A stretch of 64,000 nt of DNA from Siniperca chuatsi (lineage: Eukaryota; Chordata; Actinopteri; Centrarchiformes; Sinipercidae). Positions 35,801 through 47,558 of this stretch are shown here, in pieces. The stretch's first letter is position 1. The number at the start of each line of letters is the position of its first letter. The notes under the pieces were generated by a model that worked only from the letters and a program-made list of their open reading frames with translations, made no database searches and was not told the origin of the DNA. A program made the position numbers and the translations under genes. Location: positions 8,632,333-8,696,332 of the forward strand of contig NC_058045.1 in the NCBI RefSeq assembly GCF_020085105.1. Direction: 5' to 3'.

Positions 35801-37069
35801 ACAATCCTGAGAGCCAGTGAACGCAGCATTAGCCAGTCTCACCTTTGACCCGGAGGTCAATATAAAGGTCAGCGATCATTTGTTCTTCCTCTTTCTCCTG
35901 GAATCCTTCACTGCAGCAGACAGCCGTGGCTGTCTCCCTCTCAGTGTGGCATGCTCACCAGCAGACACCCACCTGAACTCTCTCCTCCTGGCTTCGCCAT
36001 GTAATCTGGTTGGAGCAGAAACACGCAGCAGAACCAAAGTCTCCCGATCTACCACAGCGCTGCGAGGGCCTGTTAGATCTCTGCAATAAAGTTTAGCACC
36101 AACGGCTATTGCACAAAGCCTGCAAGCTAATTTTAAGAAGCACGAAGCAAGTTAACGCCGAGCTATTAACTCTGTAAGGACAACCACAGGTAGAGCGACC
36201 GGCTTCCTCCAACTAACTCCTTTTAACTTAGCACCGTTATCCTAAACAGATCATACACATGCACCTCTAGTTTGGCCCTTAAAGACAACCAGACCCGGCG
36301 GAGAGTAACTTTAAAGCTCCCACTTCACATATTCCTTTGTTTCTGACCACGTGGGCTCATGCTCATGCATGTGAGACATACGGAGGCAGAACAAAGAAAC
36401 ATACACACATTCCTTTTGACGTGCACCCAGGCCTGCGCACGCAAACACACACACACACACATATGCACACGCACTCTTTGTTCTATAGTCTAGTATATTT
36501 AGTCTTCACATTGTGTGTTTTTGCTTTGTTTATCTTTTAAATAAATGCTTGTGTATAATTATGCTGGTGCTTGTGTATAATGTTGCACAAGAGTGAGTAA
36601 TTTGCCAACCTCTTCTATGTTGAACTCCAAATGCTTCAACCTACTAGCTATCAATGGTAATTTCGGCTATAGTTATTAATTTAATTATTCATCTGAGTTC
36701 TAAATTGATAGTTTAGTGTATTTTATGAGACTCAATCAATTAACTGGCTACCATTTCTGGTGGAGTCCCTGAGGACTTTATTTATTTATTATTATCTTTG
36801 ATAATTCTGATAGCCATAATTAATTGATCACACCTACACAAGTGGGTGCCCCCTTTTAACCATTGTAAATCCCAACATTGTGTTATGTTATATTTAGGAA
36901 CTGTCACAAATGATATATGGTTTGACTAAAGGTCAAACCAAGGGCTTGTCAGGGGGGAGTTCATTCACAGTACCTTTAGATTGGGGTAGCAGGAGTTCTT
37001 CACTGCTGAGGAGGTAGGGTTGTTGTCTAGCGTCCAGCTGCCTGTGGCTGTGTTGTCCATTTTCTTCAT
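23922..37069 (-). CDS. slco1c1: Solute carrier organic anion transporter 1C1 (OATP1C1, thyroid hormone transporter)
   Basis: Fourteen coding exons, listed 5' to 3': 37069-36974, 32845-32704, 31633-31501, 31267-31176, 30653-30507, 29570-29472, 28960-28712, 28234-28070, 27156-26961, 26719-26554, 26312-26128, 25426-25362, 24981-24864, 24147-23922. Phases agree throughout and give 692 residues (human 712). The start is the first ATG in the first coding exon, in good context (GCTGCCATGA). Family marks: [11 protein letters not shown] in the first membrane segment, FEIGNLLVI, the OATP signature [13 protein letters not shown] at about 245-257, [12 protein letters not shown], a Kazal-like Cys-rich extracellular loop at about 440-510, and twelve membrane segments overall. 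The C-terminus ETRL fits a class I PDZ ligand. OATP1C1 carries thyroxine and conjugated anions across the plasma membrane at the blood-brain barrier. OATP1-clade assignment follows closest similarity to human SLCO1C1 and adjacency to pde3a. Confidence 0.93.
25500..25860 (+). repeat. LINE 3'-end-like dispersed repeat
   Basis: It lies in the slco1c1 intron between coding exons 11 and 12. It ends with TGTGTACCCCAGGAAGAATAG, CTAATGGGGATCCGAATAAA and a short A-rich tail. The ACCCCAGGAAGA...GCTAATGGGGATCC...AATAAA series is a common teleost sequence that I associate with non-LTR retrotransposon 3' ends. It is inserted antisense to slco1c1. No reverse transcriptase remains and the left boundary is approximate. 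Confidence 0.45.
26554..26719 (-). CDS. slco1c1: slco1c1 coding exon 10 (Kazal-like extracellular loop)
   Basis: This exon encodes most of the extracellular loop between membrane segments 9 and 10. It reads [20 protein letters not shown] and then [20 protein letters not shown], with the spaced cysteines of a Kazal-like domain and the conserved VCGENGITY core of OATPs. Its donor is ACG|GTTTGA, a weak match to the consensus. The junction is nevertheless well supported because it joins in phase to the next exon (LFDNC...) exactly where human SLCO1C1 reads NIIFYNC. Confidence 0.9.
27566..27952. mobile_element. MITE flanked by TTAA, in an slco1c1 intron
   Basis: The left end reads TTTAAAGGTGAGATATGAGA and the reverse complement of the right end reads TTTAAAGGTGGGGTATGCGA, so the termini are inverted repeats differing at a few bases. 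TTAA is present at both edges (27567-27570, 27948-27951), which suggests a TTAA target duplication as made by piggyBac-type transposases. The interior has a 63-codon frame on the + strand with no recognisable domain. Non-autonomous. Confidence 0.6.
28712..28960 (-). CDS. slco1c1: slco1c1 coding exon 7 (OATP signature)
   Basis: This exon carries [19 protein letters not shown], an exact fit to the OATP family signature D-x-R-W-[IV]-G-A-W-W-x-G-x-L at the start of membrane segment 6. A second hydrophobic run ([17 protein letters not shown]) follows, and then the hydrophilic central cytoplasmic loop. Confidence 0.92.
29806..29890 (-). repeat. (ATT)n plus LINE/SINE-like 3' tail
   Basis: A TAA/ATT trinucleotide run (about 29810-29830) is joined to CTTTATTTATAGAGCACTTT and then CCATGTTACAAAGTGCTTCA. 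Read on the - strand it is TGAAGCACTTTGTAAC...AAAGTGCTCTATAAATAAAG(ATT)n, a common teleost retrotransposon 3' tail. It lies in the slco1c1 intron between coding exons 5 and 6. Confidence 0.5.
34026..34326 (+). repeat. Dispersed fish repeat, copy 2 (partial)
   Basis: Same family and orientation as the block at 1258-1615. Shared phrases include GTTTGGTCTACAAAATG, CCAAGAGTCCAAAGCCCAAAG, TTTGAGAAGCTGGAGCC and GATTAATTGATTATCAG, ending TTTTTTGTCGATCAATTGAT. It sits inside the first coding intron of slco1c1. Confidence 0.6.
34658..34709. repeat. Perfect 23-bp inverted repeat (hairpin)
   Basis: The arm at 34658-34680 (CTAATGTGGGCTAAACAAAC then ATG) is the exact reverse complement of 34687-34709, with a six-base loop ATCCTA. 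There is no mismatch and the pairing stops sharply at both outer ends. Transcribed with slco1c1, it would form a stable stem-loop in the intron. More likely a young foldback or insertion scar than a microRNA, since natural pre-miRNA stems usually carry mismatches. Confidence 0.9.
35973..36320 (-). promoter_or_regulatory. CpG-enriched stretch in slco1c1 first coding intron
   Basis: CpG dinucleotides are visibly denser here (GCGCTGCGAG, GAGCGACCGGC, CCCGGCGG) than in the surrounding AT-rich intron, and a CACGTG E-box lies just beyond, at about 36349. On the - strand an ATG at 36000 is followed by a good donor (TTCAG|GTGGGT, last exonic base 35973). It could mark an alternative promoter or first exon of slco1c1. 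A protein start there would not be in phase with the next coding exon, so any such exon would be untranslated. Confidence 0.2.
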
Positions 37070-39681
37070 GGCAGCCTCCTACTGTACCTTGCCTGAGCTG
37101 TGGTTTCTCTTTAGATGATTTATTATGGCTGTCCTCACTCACACCTGTTGTAAGGAATTCAGATTCAGAAGTCTGTCAAGCCCAATTTGCTTAACAAAAA
37201 TGATTGTACTCATCTAAGACAGCACGTCCCAATAGGCCTATGTATTAGGAATAGAATGTTCCTTGGACTAAAATAAGGTTAAACAACAATTTCATCTCAC
37301 AACAGATATTGTATGTCCAAGATGTGTGTAGCCTAGCTTAAAACAGAGAAGGAAGAAGGAAGGAGAAATGGCTGTCCTAGCTCCATCAAGGAGCCTTCCA
37401 TCAACTCCAACGATGTCATATGCACACTGTATCTTGTGTATTTAAAATATTATACAATGCAGTTATCTTGAGAATTGCAGCTTTTTACCGTACTACTGAC
37501 CACTAAGAAGTCTTGTCCTCTTCATGAAGTTGCTGGTTTTGCGCAATGTCAAACCCAGGTGATTCTTGGCTGTACTAGTAACTAGCATGATAGCTGTTGA
37601 ACGTGTAAATAAAGAGCATTTTGCAGCTGTTGGAAGTCACATTTTTCCTCATTTGCTACAAGCTACAGTTAGCTGTAAGCCATTTCCCACTGCTTTCAAT
37701 CTTCCTTTTTACATTTCCTTCACCAATATGAAAATGACATAGGCAACAATCGTGTGTTTTCCAAAATGACTGAGGATTCCTTTAACGTGACATTGACCTG
37801 TGCTAATGAATTGTTTGAACCACAGCATGTAAGAAAAAGACTGAGAATCTGGACAGTCCTGCTGAGATTCTGTTTGTGGGGCAACATTTCCCAAATTTGA
37901 GATATCCTGAAAGGCCTAAAAGGATTCTGCAGACATGTAACCTGTGAAACACTGGTGCACTGATCATAAACCTAAACTGATTAACTCCACTGACAAGGTC
38001 AGTATATAGTTTGTTTTATTAGCTGTGCTCATTAGCTCTCTTTACTGTAAGCATGGCAATCGAAATTCCTTACTGTAAGTAGTAAATTTCCCTGGACAAA
38101 AAACCCTGTAACCCTGGTATGGCAATAAGCCGGTAAAGAAATATCTAGAATGAATGAGTCAAATCTCACCTTATTCAAGCATGTTAAATACAACAGTTGT
38201 AGTTTTCAAAAGAGAAAACAAATATAAATAAGCAGACTTAACAAGCCAATGGTTAGCTCAGTAAATACATTAAATGGGCTATTTCATACTAGAGAGGAAA
38301 CTGATTACAACTGATCTTGTAGAAGCCAAGTGACAAAGAAAAAGTGATAGCACACAGTAAAGGAAGAAGAAAGAAGAAAACAGGAAAATATTTTCAGAAT
38401 AATCAAGTGTGCAGTGAAAACATGATGGCAGTAAAAAATAGATTTGGTAAACTGTTTAGTCTTAAAACAATCAGAAAGACAAAATGCATCAAAGTGTGAA
38501 GAATCTCTTTGAAGATCAGAGCTTATAGAAAAACTCAATGAAGTTACCAACTATTCCTATGCCTGAAATATTCTAGACATACAAGAAAAACAGGTTTAAA
38601 TGCACATGCAGTATGTTTAACATCCAGGAAAATCATGATCATCTGTCATCATCAACAACAACCTGAAGAAGCTACAAGGACATTTTTCTTTCCTTCAGGT
38701 CTAGACAACAAACAAATACCAGAGGCACCATATCATTCTGAAGAGATGAGTAATTGTATAAAATGTTCATCTAATGGTTAGAATAATCTCTTCAGTATCA
38801 GTGATGATACTAAGAGTTTTTTAGAAATGGTGATGGTGGAATGATAGAACTCAATGATGAGTGACAGAAAAATGTGCAAAGAAAAACAAAGTATGAATTC
38901 ACTAATGATTACAGTGGTATGACTGGACAGTAAATTATTGGGAAATTATGAGAAAGTTAGCCAGGTTTGCTTCAGACATTCTGCTGAATTTGGCCAGTGC
39001 TTCTTTTTTTGTAATTGCTTCTTTTTTTATGCCATAGTAATATCCCATTTAACAACATTTAAAATATTAATCTAAATAAAACTGAAATTGGCCTACCAAT
39101 TAGGGATACATATAGAAAGAAGAGCCATACCATGATGACTTCTTTTGTTAGCAATCTTCTAAATTGTGTCCCACAATTATTTCACAAGCTACTTTCATCA
39201 GTTTGTTTTGAAGCTTGTATCTGACTGAGGGGTTTGCTCCAGGAGAGGTTGTTAATGGGCTGCCTTCCCTATGCAAAATTATACTGCCTTCTCTCCAGTG
39301 TCTCTGTGGGATTTGGACAAGACATGTCTTTTTTTTTTCTCGGTGTTTTACGAGTTCAAGGAGAATTGTAGGTAATATTCAGTGGTGATACCACGTGCAC
39401 TCAGGTTAATTAATCAATGCATATTGAGAAACCAGAAAAAGCTTTCTCTGGATTCTGCACGTCCCCTGCTGTTTCCACGGACAGCTGTGTGCACTGCACC
39501 GGTGAGAGTTGATGCTACAGACACTGAAACTTATTTTCAGTCTCTCACTTGAATCTGCAATTATCATATCGCTGCAACTTCACTAAATTCTAGCCTTGAA
39601 AATATACAAAATGTCAAGGAAACAATATCCGCATTTTTAATGACTGAGAATCTTCACTAAAAAGAACGCCACGTTACTTAC

Positions 39682-39860
39682 CCAACTCGGGGCTTCAACC
39701 CTTTCCCTTCACGACGTCTCTAACTTCTTATTTTAAAATACAAATGGAGGCAATTAGAATCCTGTTCCACAAAACGCGTCAGCCGCATAAAATGACCCTC
39801 TTCTAATCAAGTCACCCACTCATACTGTACATGTTCCTCGGCAACGGACAGCGATGTGTT
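39682..39860 (-). promoter_or_regulatory. Candidate slco1c1 untranslated first exon and promoter
   Basis: The first coding exon (36974-37144 with 75 bases of leader) starts at an acceptor, CCTTACAACAG, so a non-coding exon is needed upstream. On the - strand, a strong donor GAGTTGG|GTAAGTA has its last exonic base at 39682, preceded by locally CpG-richer sequence. At 39833-39845 the + strand reads GTTCCTCGGCAAC, which fits the RFX X-box pattern RYYNYY-N-RRNRAC. The exon assignment is inference from signals. Confidence 0.35.
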
Positions 39861-39869
39861 TCACTGGCA

Positions 39870-41639
39870 ACGGCAGTGTGCACACTGAGCACCGTGTTCA
39901 CAGTGAATCACACGTGATGCGTCAAAAAGAGCTGCGAAAACTACTTGCCATACCATATCCCACCTTTTCACTGAGCTCTAACAAGCTGTAACCGGTGAAT
40001 TGCTGTTGCAAACATTATGCAGTGTGTCGGTAAAGCCACAACACCAAGCCATGATTGAGATTTACACATTTCATAATTTATCTATTAGACCTGCTGCATG
40101 CTGTGGCATTCACTTGCCAGAAGTACTGTAGACCTGCTTTCCCCAGCATTTTGCTCAAACAACATGCATGGATAAATTATTCCCCTCTGCCTCCTAATAT
40201 TTTGTGATGTTTACAGCTTTCAAGGATGGCTCAGATAATAACAAATATGCTAAGTAAAACCATATAGTGCAGATTGCTGGCACACACAATGAGTACATAT
40301 CCTGATGAATTCTGAGATGTGGTCCACTTCATGTTTGTCTTCACTGCCACCTTTGTTACAGTTAAATGGAGTGCATAGGTGGCTTTAAACCATTCACTCA
40401 CTATAAGTCTTAATAGTCATTATGAACCATGAGCAAGTCAGTTATTCTAAATAATGCAGATGCTGTAATAATGCAGTAGATTTTCATTTAAAATGTCTTG
40501 CTCATTCGTAGCTATAAACCTGTGTTCCTTTGAATACAGTGAGTCCCATGCTCTTTCTTAAACGGACTAATATTCATGGTAAAATAGGATAAATGGGACT
40601 GACACAAAATGATGCCCGCCTTTATTCACTTTTTAACGAGTCACAAAACTTTGCTTGGTGGAAAGCAGTGTAGTCTGAAATGCACCCTCAACCAGTAAAT
40701 CCAAAGTTTGACTGAACCAGTATCATCTAACTGCAGTCAGCTTCATTAAAATGAGTCATAAAGGCACAAAAAATAGGCTGGCAAATAGTGAAGATTCAGT
40801 CAGGTTTCAAAATGGAGTTCAGTGCCTGAAAACTAATTAGACTATTAACTGAACTTGACCCAAGAAAATAATGGAAAGAAGTAAATAAATAAGTAAATAA
40901 ATGAAAGGGTGCATTACTGGTGCTGTTAAAATGGATTGTTGTATTGGTTTACAAATTGTACTCAACTCACCCCAAAGTGACAATTTTCATAAAAGAAAGA
41001 AAAAAAAACATTTAAAAGAGCTTACAAAAACAAGAGGGTACCAATGCACCTTTAATGCTTCGCCCCCTAATAAAAATGCATAGTTAGATAAGGTCATAAT
41101 TCCCCCATTGAGCCTACTGACACACCAGGAGGTCAGATCTCATTTCTCAAGTTTCTCTGTTGCTATGGGGATAACTGGTCTATACACAGCAGACCCACTT
41201 GTTATGAACATGCCCACACGTCTCTCTGTGGCTTCAGGGCTAGGTTAACAAAACCTATTAAGCACTCAAAGTGAGATACAGAATTGGCTAAGGTGCTAAA
41301 CTACATCCATATTTTAAAATAAATGAGAATCTACTACTGTACTGGATAGTAAAATTTGAGCTGGAGCCACAGAACAATTTTTTATTCTTATATTGTGATT
41401 AGGAGTGGGAAAAAAACAATAAAATTATCTGTCATTCTACATGTAATTTTAGATTGGAATACTGATACATTTTCCAGAAAATCAATTGAGAAACTTTTCT
41501 TGGATAAAATAACCAGACAGAAATGTATGTTTTTGGCAAAGCTGGCAAATTCAATAGATAACAAATTAAGGTACTTCATTCCAAATCAAATATTTGCATA
41601 AAGTAGTCCTGACTTTTGATCTTCAACATGGCCCACAAT
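39870..41639. other. Intergenic between slco1c1 and pde3a, no gene recognised
   Basis: AT-rich, with short unsupported open frames only. Confidence 0.45.
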
Positions 41640-42242
41640 TACGGTGGCCCTGAGGGTCAAAACACAACAACATTTCACAAAACACAACGACATTTCAGAT
41701 TATGAAAAGGGTGGGACAACACTTGATTGGACAGAACCAAAGTCAATTCAGAGTTTATTCAATGGATGTGTTAAGGTGGGTTGGTGCTAGATTTGATCAG
41801 CCGGAGAGCTCTAAACTCTACGCTGCTGTGATTGGTTGTTTCGCTGTCAGGCAACTGATGACGCTCTGGGCATGTGTTAAAGTTAACTAGAATGGTCAGC
41901 TACACGGAAGTCCCTTAGATGGCAAACTGGCCAATCGTTTAGGCCTTTGGCTTTATTGAAAAAGCTGTGCCTTGACTAGTCAATTTCCTCCTCCATCTCC
42001 TCAGTCCAGATTCTTTCAAGCATGCTTTCAGGGTTCCACGGAACATTTTGATGTTATGATATGTTGAAAGCACGTCAATAATTACATCATATGAATGTCC
42101 TTGGAAATGACATTGAACTGTCGCCAGGGACTTGGGTTCTGTCCAGGCACAAACAAGAAGTGTTGTCCCACCTTTTTCATAATCTGAAATGTCTTTGTGT
42201 TTTCTGAAATGTAGCTGTGTTTTGACCCTCAGGGCCACCGTA
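41640..42242. mobile_element. Non-autonomous DNA transposon with long terminal inverted repeats
   Basis: The element spans 41642-42240 (599 bp), with TA on both sides (41640-41641, 42241-42242). The left end reads CGGTGGCCCTGAGGGTCAAA and the right end is its reverse complement. Allowing scattered mismatches and small indels, the inverted similarity continues inward for about 85 bp (TTTCAGATTATGAAAA, GGTGGGACAACACTT) and again at TGGACAGAACC, so the arms are roughly 120-130 bp. The centre has two modest open frames (62 codons +, 102 codons -) with no domain I recognise. TA target sites and long arms fit a Tc/mariner- or ISL2EU-type group, but I cannot assign the family. Confidence 0.75.
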
Positions 42243-42912
42243 CGCAATGGTCTAATACAGTAAACCTAGAGATGAAGTGATAGCTACCACGGTACCAACG
42301 ATATGGCAAAATCTCTGATGGTAGACAGTCCTCTCACAGTAGTAGTAACATATCATCTGACGTGTAAATAATCTGTCTTTGGTCCCTGAACAAACTTTCA
42401 TTTGAAGCTGGCATCAAGGCAGAATGGTTAAAACTGTCACATGTCGATAGATCTGAATGGTCAGAAAAGGCAGCTGCTAGTTTCCACCACAAATGGTCCT
42501 CAACCGGGATCTGAGACAGGTGTTTTTGTAAGTATCTATATCTATTTGTTTGTGCCTGTAGCTTTATATTAGCCTAAATAGCTATCCACATATCAGCTGA
42601 TGTTACATGAATATGCAGACAGGCAGACGGACAAGTATACTGTTAGCTTGATAAAAACAATATCTCCCACCCCCAGTTTGTGCCTCTCATGTAACAACAT
42701 CATGGAGTTACATGCTTTTTCTGAAGAGCAATTACAAGCCAAACCCTGACTTACCACTTTTTGGTGAATTGAAAAACATTCCTTTGCTGAACAATAAAAA
42801 AGATTTTTGACTTATTTTCCTAGTTGTGATTTGACCATTAAACTAAACAAAGATGGCAGCCGGAAGTAACTTATTCTATTGCTCGTTTTGTAAGACAACA
42901 AATAAATGTGCA

Positions 42913-43254
42913 CCAGCGATGGAAAGTAACTAAGTGTACATTTACTCAAGTACCGTACTTAAGAACAATCTAGAACAAGCTGTCAAAATGTCAAAAGTAG
43001 TTTAAATTAGCTTATTATCTCCAGCTAGAACATTAATATCAATAGTAATATAGTAGCCTAATTAAATATTATACAATAGAAAACTGACAGGGGGCATTCT
43101 GCTGCTAACACGTACTTTTACTTTTGATACTTTAAAGTACATTTTGCTGATAAAACTTCAGTACATTTACTTCAGTAAGATCTTGTATCGCAGTTTTACA
43201 TTATGGTTGCTACTTTTACTAAAGTAAAAGATCTGAATATTTCTTCCACCACTG
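42913..43254 (+). repeat. Dispersed fish repeat with AAGTAxxTTACT motifs
   Basis: It begins CAGCGATGGAAAGTAACTAA and ends TAAAAGATCTGAATATTTCT then TCCACCACTG. In between are many TACTTTTACT/AAGTA motifs. I recognise it as a common percomorph repeat whose intact copies run from CAGTGGTGGAAAGTAACTAA to CTTCTTCCACCACTG, so the ends are inverted (CAGTGGTGG / CCACCACTG). Non-coding. Confidence 0.6.
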
Positions 43255-43259
43255 ATGTA

Positions 43260-46200
43260 CACACAGTCACACATATCATACATTGAAATATAAAATAATG
43301 GTAAACACAATAAGGTAATATAGGTGAAACAGTTATGTTGATGTTATTTGGTTTGGATGTTATTTGTTTTTCTTTTCTCAAAGGTTCCATGAAATAAACA
43401 TCTGACGTCTTTAAAAAAATAAGGGAATATAAAAATATTTTTTGTGACACGAGGCAGCACCAATAGCATGCTAAAGCAAAAACATATTGCGTTAAAGGTC
43501 TACACAGGGCTTAGCAGACCTCTAAAGGATGTTGGCAGTGTATTCTTTTTTTTTCAAGGATGCCAGATATATAGTTGGCGATACCAGCAGTATTAAATAA
43601 AGTTATTTAAAACTTTATTTCTGTTTACTCACTTCAGTAGTGTTTAACCTACTTGTGTAGTGATATATTTTCACCAGAAAATATCATGTCAAGTTTGGAA
43701 ACCATGGCAAGCGTTTGATGAAAATTAAGTTGATCAATGCAGAAAAAACAAACAAACAATTAAACTATACAGTGCTAATCAACCTACACTGGAATTTATT
43801 TATAAAATAGATTTAATTCTATACTAAATAGTCATGTTTATGTATAGGACATGAGTTGATAATCCTTACCTTTTTGACCAGGGTCTTTCCATGTCTTGGT
43901 CTCCCTGTTAGTCCCTATCTTGGAGTTCTTCACCTGTCATCTGCTACAACTGGCTGTCTATCAAACAACATACAAGAATTTGTGTGTACTTCCTTTAGCT
44001 TCACTCTAAAGAGGGAACAATTCACAACTGTCTGTCATTTTGTGTTATAAATACTTCCCTGCAATTGTAAAACATATTATTTTCTATATTATTGCTCCTA
44101 ACCAATTCAACATAGCCAAACATTTGAGAATTGCACATAAATAAAAATGATGAGGAAATGGATAAAACTTTAAGTCTAGGTTCAAGACTTAAACTTTGTT
44201 CAAGCACAAATATGGTCTTGATGAAGCACAGATTCTAAATATAGATCAAAAGATGAAAAATAAACTCACCTCAGACACAGGGATACCACAGAAATTATAG
44301 TCTTGTAATTCAATGTATTCACATTACAACATCCACATGGTTCAGTTTGTGACAACTTCTAATGATCTTCAAATATATTCATTGTATGATACATAATACC
44401 AATATAGGCACTTCCAGTAAGTCTGGCAATATTGAAGCTACAGTATAGTGTCTAAATTACAAAATGGTAAAAATAAATAATGTATATCTAAAAGAGTTTT
44501 TGTAGTTTTAAAATGTCTTTACTGTACAGCATATATGTATATTGTACAAAATGGAGCATCAACCTGCAAGAGAATTAATTATTTTACTTTCACAAATACT
44601 GTGTATTCGGATATATTCTTCCTTGTGTAAGTATTAGTACATGTGGTAAGTGCATGGTACTAGTGAGAAGAAAGCAATTACTTAATCATGTGTCAACTAT
44701 ATAAAAATACTCATCTCATTTTTTTTTACATAATTGTAAAGCTTGTTTGGTTCCCATGGTTACAATTATGTTACATGTGTGAATAAGTATGACAATCAAA
44801 TAAAACCAACTAAAACATGAAAAATACACTATCAAAACTGATATATTGTATCAGCCCAAATGCAAGTATTGACTTCAAACTGGTTTCACTGGGGGGCAAA
44901 ATGCATACATAGTCCACTCTAAAAGAAATGAGATCACCAACACACACTGTGAACAGAATCCCATCACCTTTAAAGATGAGAGGCGTTGTGTGATAAATTC
45001 TCTACTACTGTTGCCAGTGAGGATCTCTGATCTGCAGGCTAAGCTGCTGGCAGATCAAAGAGGAAGCGCAAGGAGAAATATGTTATAGGACCTTCTGCGA
45101 ATAACAATTCCATCTGAGTATCTGAGAAGAATTGAAGAACTACTTACTGCATCACTTTACCCTTCATTATTTCTCCACCTCTACTAAGCAGTACCCCCCT
45201 CTACTAGACAGGCAGAGTCACATTAGAGGGGCCAATGTTAGAATTCAAATAGACATAGACACAAACACACTGCGCTCTCACATACACTGTATACTGTATA
45301 TATAAATTATAAATTGTACAACCTGGAAGCTTGAAATGGAAACTAGAAGTGGAAGTTACATCATTCCAATGAATGATAGAAAGAAAAAGTGCTTTTTCTC
45401 ATTCCATACCACTTTAGTTAAGGTGTCTGTGTTCTATTGAATAGATTGCCTATACAACATTGGTGATATGTCATCATGTTTTTCAAAAGCTGAATAAAAT
45501 GTATCCATTGTGTCTGTGAGGATGGTTATAGCTCATTAGGGATGAATTGCAGGCAACATACAGAAAACAGCAGGCATTTTGTGTATAAGATACAATGAGT
45601 GAGGCAACACATGATCAAGTTGTTCTGATTCAGTGGCTTCTGACAAGTTTGGCCTGATATAGGATTTAGGATAAGTTATTCTCTGTCTAATTTCTTTCTA
45701 ATCAGTGGGTCAACCAATTATTTTCAACTTGTGTAGTCTAAGCTGCAGTAGCTCCTCCCCCCTCCACACTGTAGCAGAGTCAGGGCAGCAGTTAACAGGC
45801 CATTATGGATGTAGTGCGCTATTCACTACAACTGGGAACATTGTGTGGTAATAGAGTATGCAAATGCAGGATCCAAAAGGCTACAAGGACATGATGTTCT
45901 ACACCTGTATCTTACAATGTAATTGCTCTATCACGTCCTATCTACAGGTTGACATGTGTGCTGTTTAGCTTTTTGAGATCAGTTCAAAGAAATGAGATTA
46001 TGGAAGAGAGCAGTGGTACAGTATGAGATGCCAGTGCATAAGAGATTCAGATGTGCATGTAGGTCACGAGTACTCGACAAGATTAGCAATGGATAATTCA
46101 TTACATATTACCTCACTGTACTCAAGTGTGACAATAAGTTGACCTGCCAACTCAGTGTAGAGCACTGTATTTATTCAACTCAAGATCTACTTATGGTCTC

Positions 46201-47540
46201 TCAGACACTTTGTCTATGTAAATGTGAATTATTAAAGCAAAGTGGGATATTCATCAGAGATAGTTTGCATCCTACTCAAGCTACTGTGCAGTTGGATATG
46301 TAATTGGTTAACCTCATGGCTTTTTCTCAGTTGAAAGTAGGGGCTGTCATGTGCTGTTTGTTCAAATCTTACAGTACACTGACGCATTCTTTTACATTTT
46401 GTTCACCATCATACATCAGGTTCTGACCTTTGCACTATTATCATTATTATTATTATGTTAAATTCCATTTCCAAGTCATGTTTTAGACACAATGCCTTTT
46501 ATGTCTGTTGGAAACTTTTGGAAAGCAGTTTCTCTTTGCTATTTGCATCATTAATTTCAACAATTAAATGTGATGATTACTAAAACTAACATACTCACTA
46601 CCATTTTTTCCCACAGTGATTGTGAAGAAATAAGAAAACAATAACCCAAAGATGTGCATTATAGGTAGAGAATGTCATGTCTGAATATAATCACATTGTG
46701 CTACTAATACAGTTATTTTCCGCCATTAAAGTGAATGTACACAGAATTTTAGGGCCAATGTGGGGCAAAATTGAGTAGGAGTAACAGATTATTAGGTGAT
46801 GGGAAATTCCAAATGACAAATCTGATATGTCAAAGAGTAAAATCTATTAAATAACACATACTGCCGCCATCACTGTCATCTTGGTCATTACTGAAAATGT
46901 AACTTTCACCAGGTTATCAACTGCATATCCATTTCATTAAAGACAGAACAATCTTTTCTACTGGCATCAAACAGCTACAGTAGTTGGCTTCAGATAATTG
47001 TTTCAGCTCTCATAGCCACACCACTGTTTTGTGGTCAGGTCACCTGACATGCGAGTAACAGATGTGAGTTATCAGACTGGACTTTCACTTGCAGAAGAAC
47101 TACATCCAACTGAAGCACATATGAGAGTGAATGTCTCCCTGAGGTGCCAGGAGAAGAATTAGGACAGATTCACTGTTTATCTGCAAAAACATTATAATAG
47201 TCAGAGCAGAAAAGTGGGGGGGCGTGGGGGTTGTGACATAGACTTCAACCTTCTAAGCCTTTTATGAACATATTCTAAGCTAGCTTACTATCCCTGCATG
47301 TTTGTAACGTATTGTCCTCACAGGTGATACAGATGTTTACTTTGAATTTCAACAGTTAAGGTTTTCCTGAGGGTTAAAGTTGAGCATCATTTGCAGGTTT
47401 TTATATTATGAGGACCAGTAAGTATAGAGTATAATACAGCACACTGCGTTCAAATACATAGTCATAGAGTCAAAAATGCATAGAAAAGACAAAGGTTGGT
47501 TAGTCTATCTATGGATGTTTTCAAAGAACTTTGTAGGATT
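43260..47540. other. Intergenic, no gene recognised
   Basis: AT-rich sequence downstream of pde3a. No open frame with recognisable similarity and no clear repeat family seen. Confidence 0.45.
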
Positions 47541-47545
47541 ATACA

Positions 47546-47558
47546 TTTTATTTATTTT
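47546..47558 (-). promoter_or_regulatory. Candidate pde3a polyadenylation signal
   Basis: On the - strand this reads AATAAATAAAAT, about 1.05 kb after the pde3a stop codon. It is the first strong AATAAA-type cluster I found downstream. Confidence 0.35.

Noticed and set aside
35973-36000. Minus-strand ATG followed by a good donor, as an alternative first coding exon of slco1c1
   Set aside because: It would end in phase 1 while the next coding exon begins in phase 0, so the reading frame would break.
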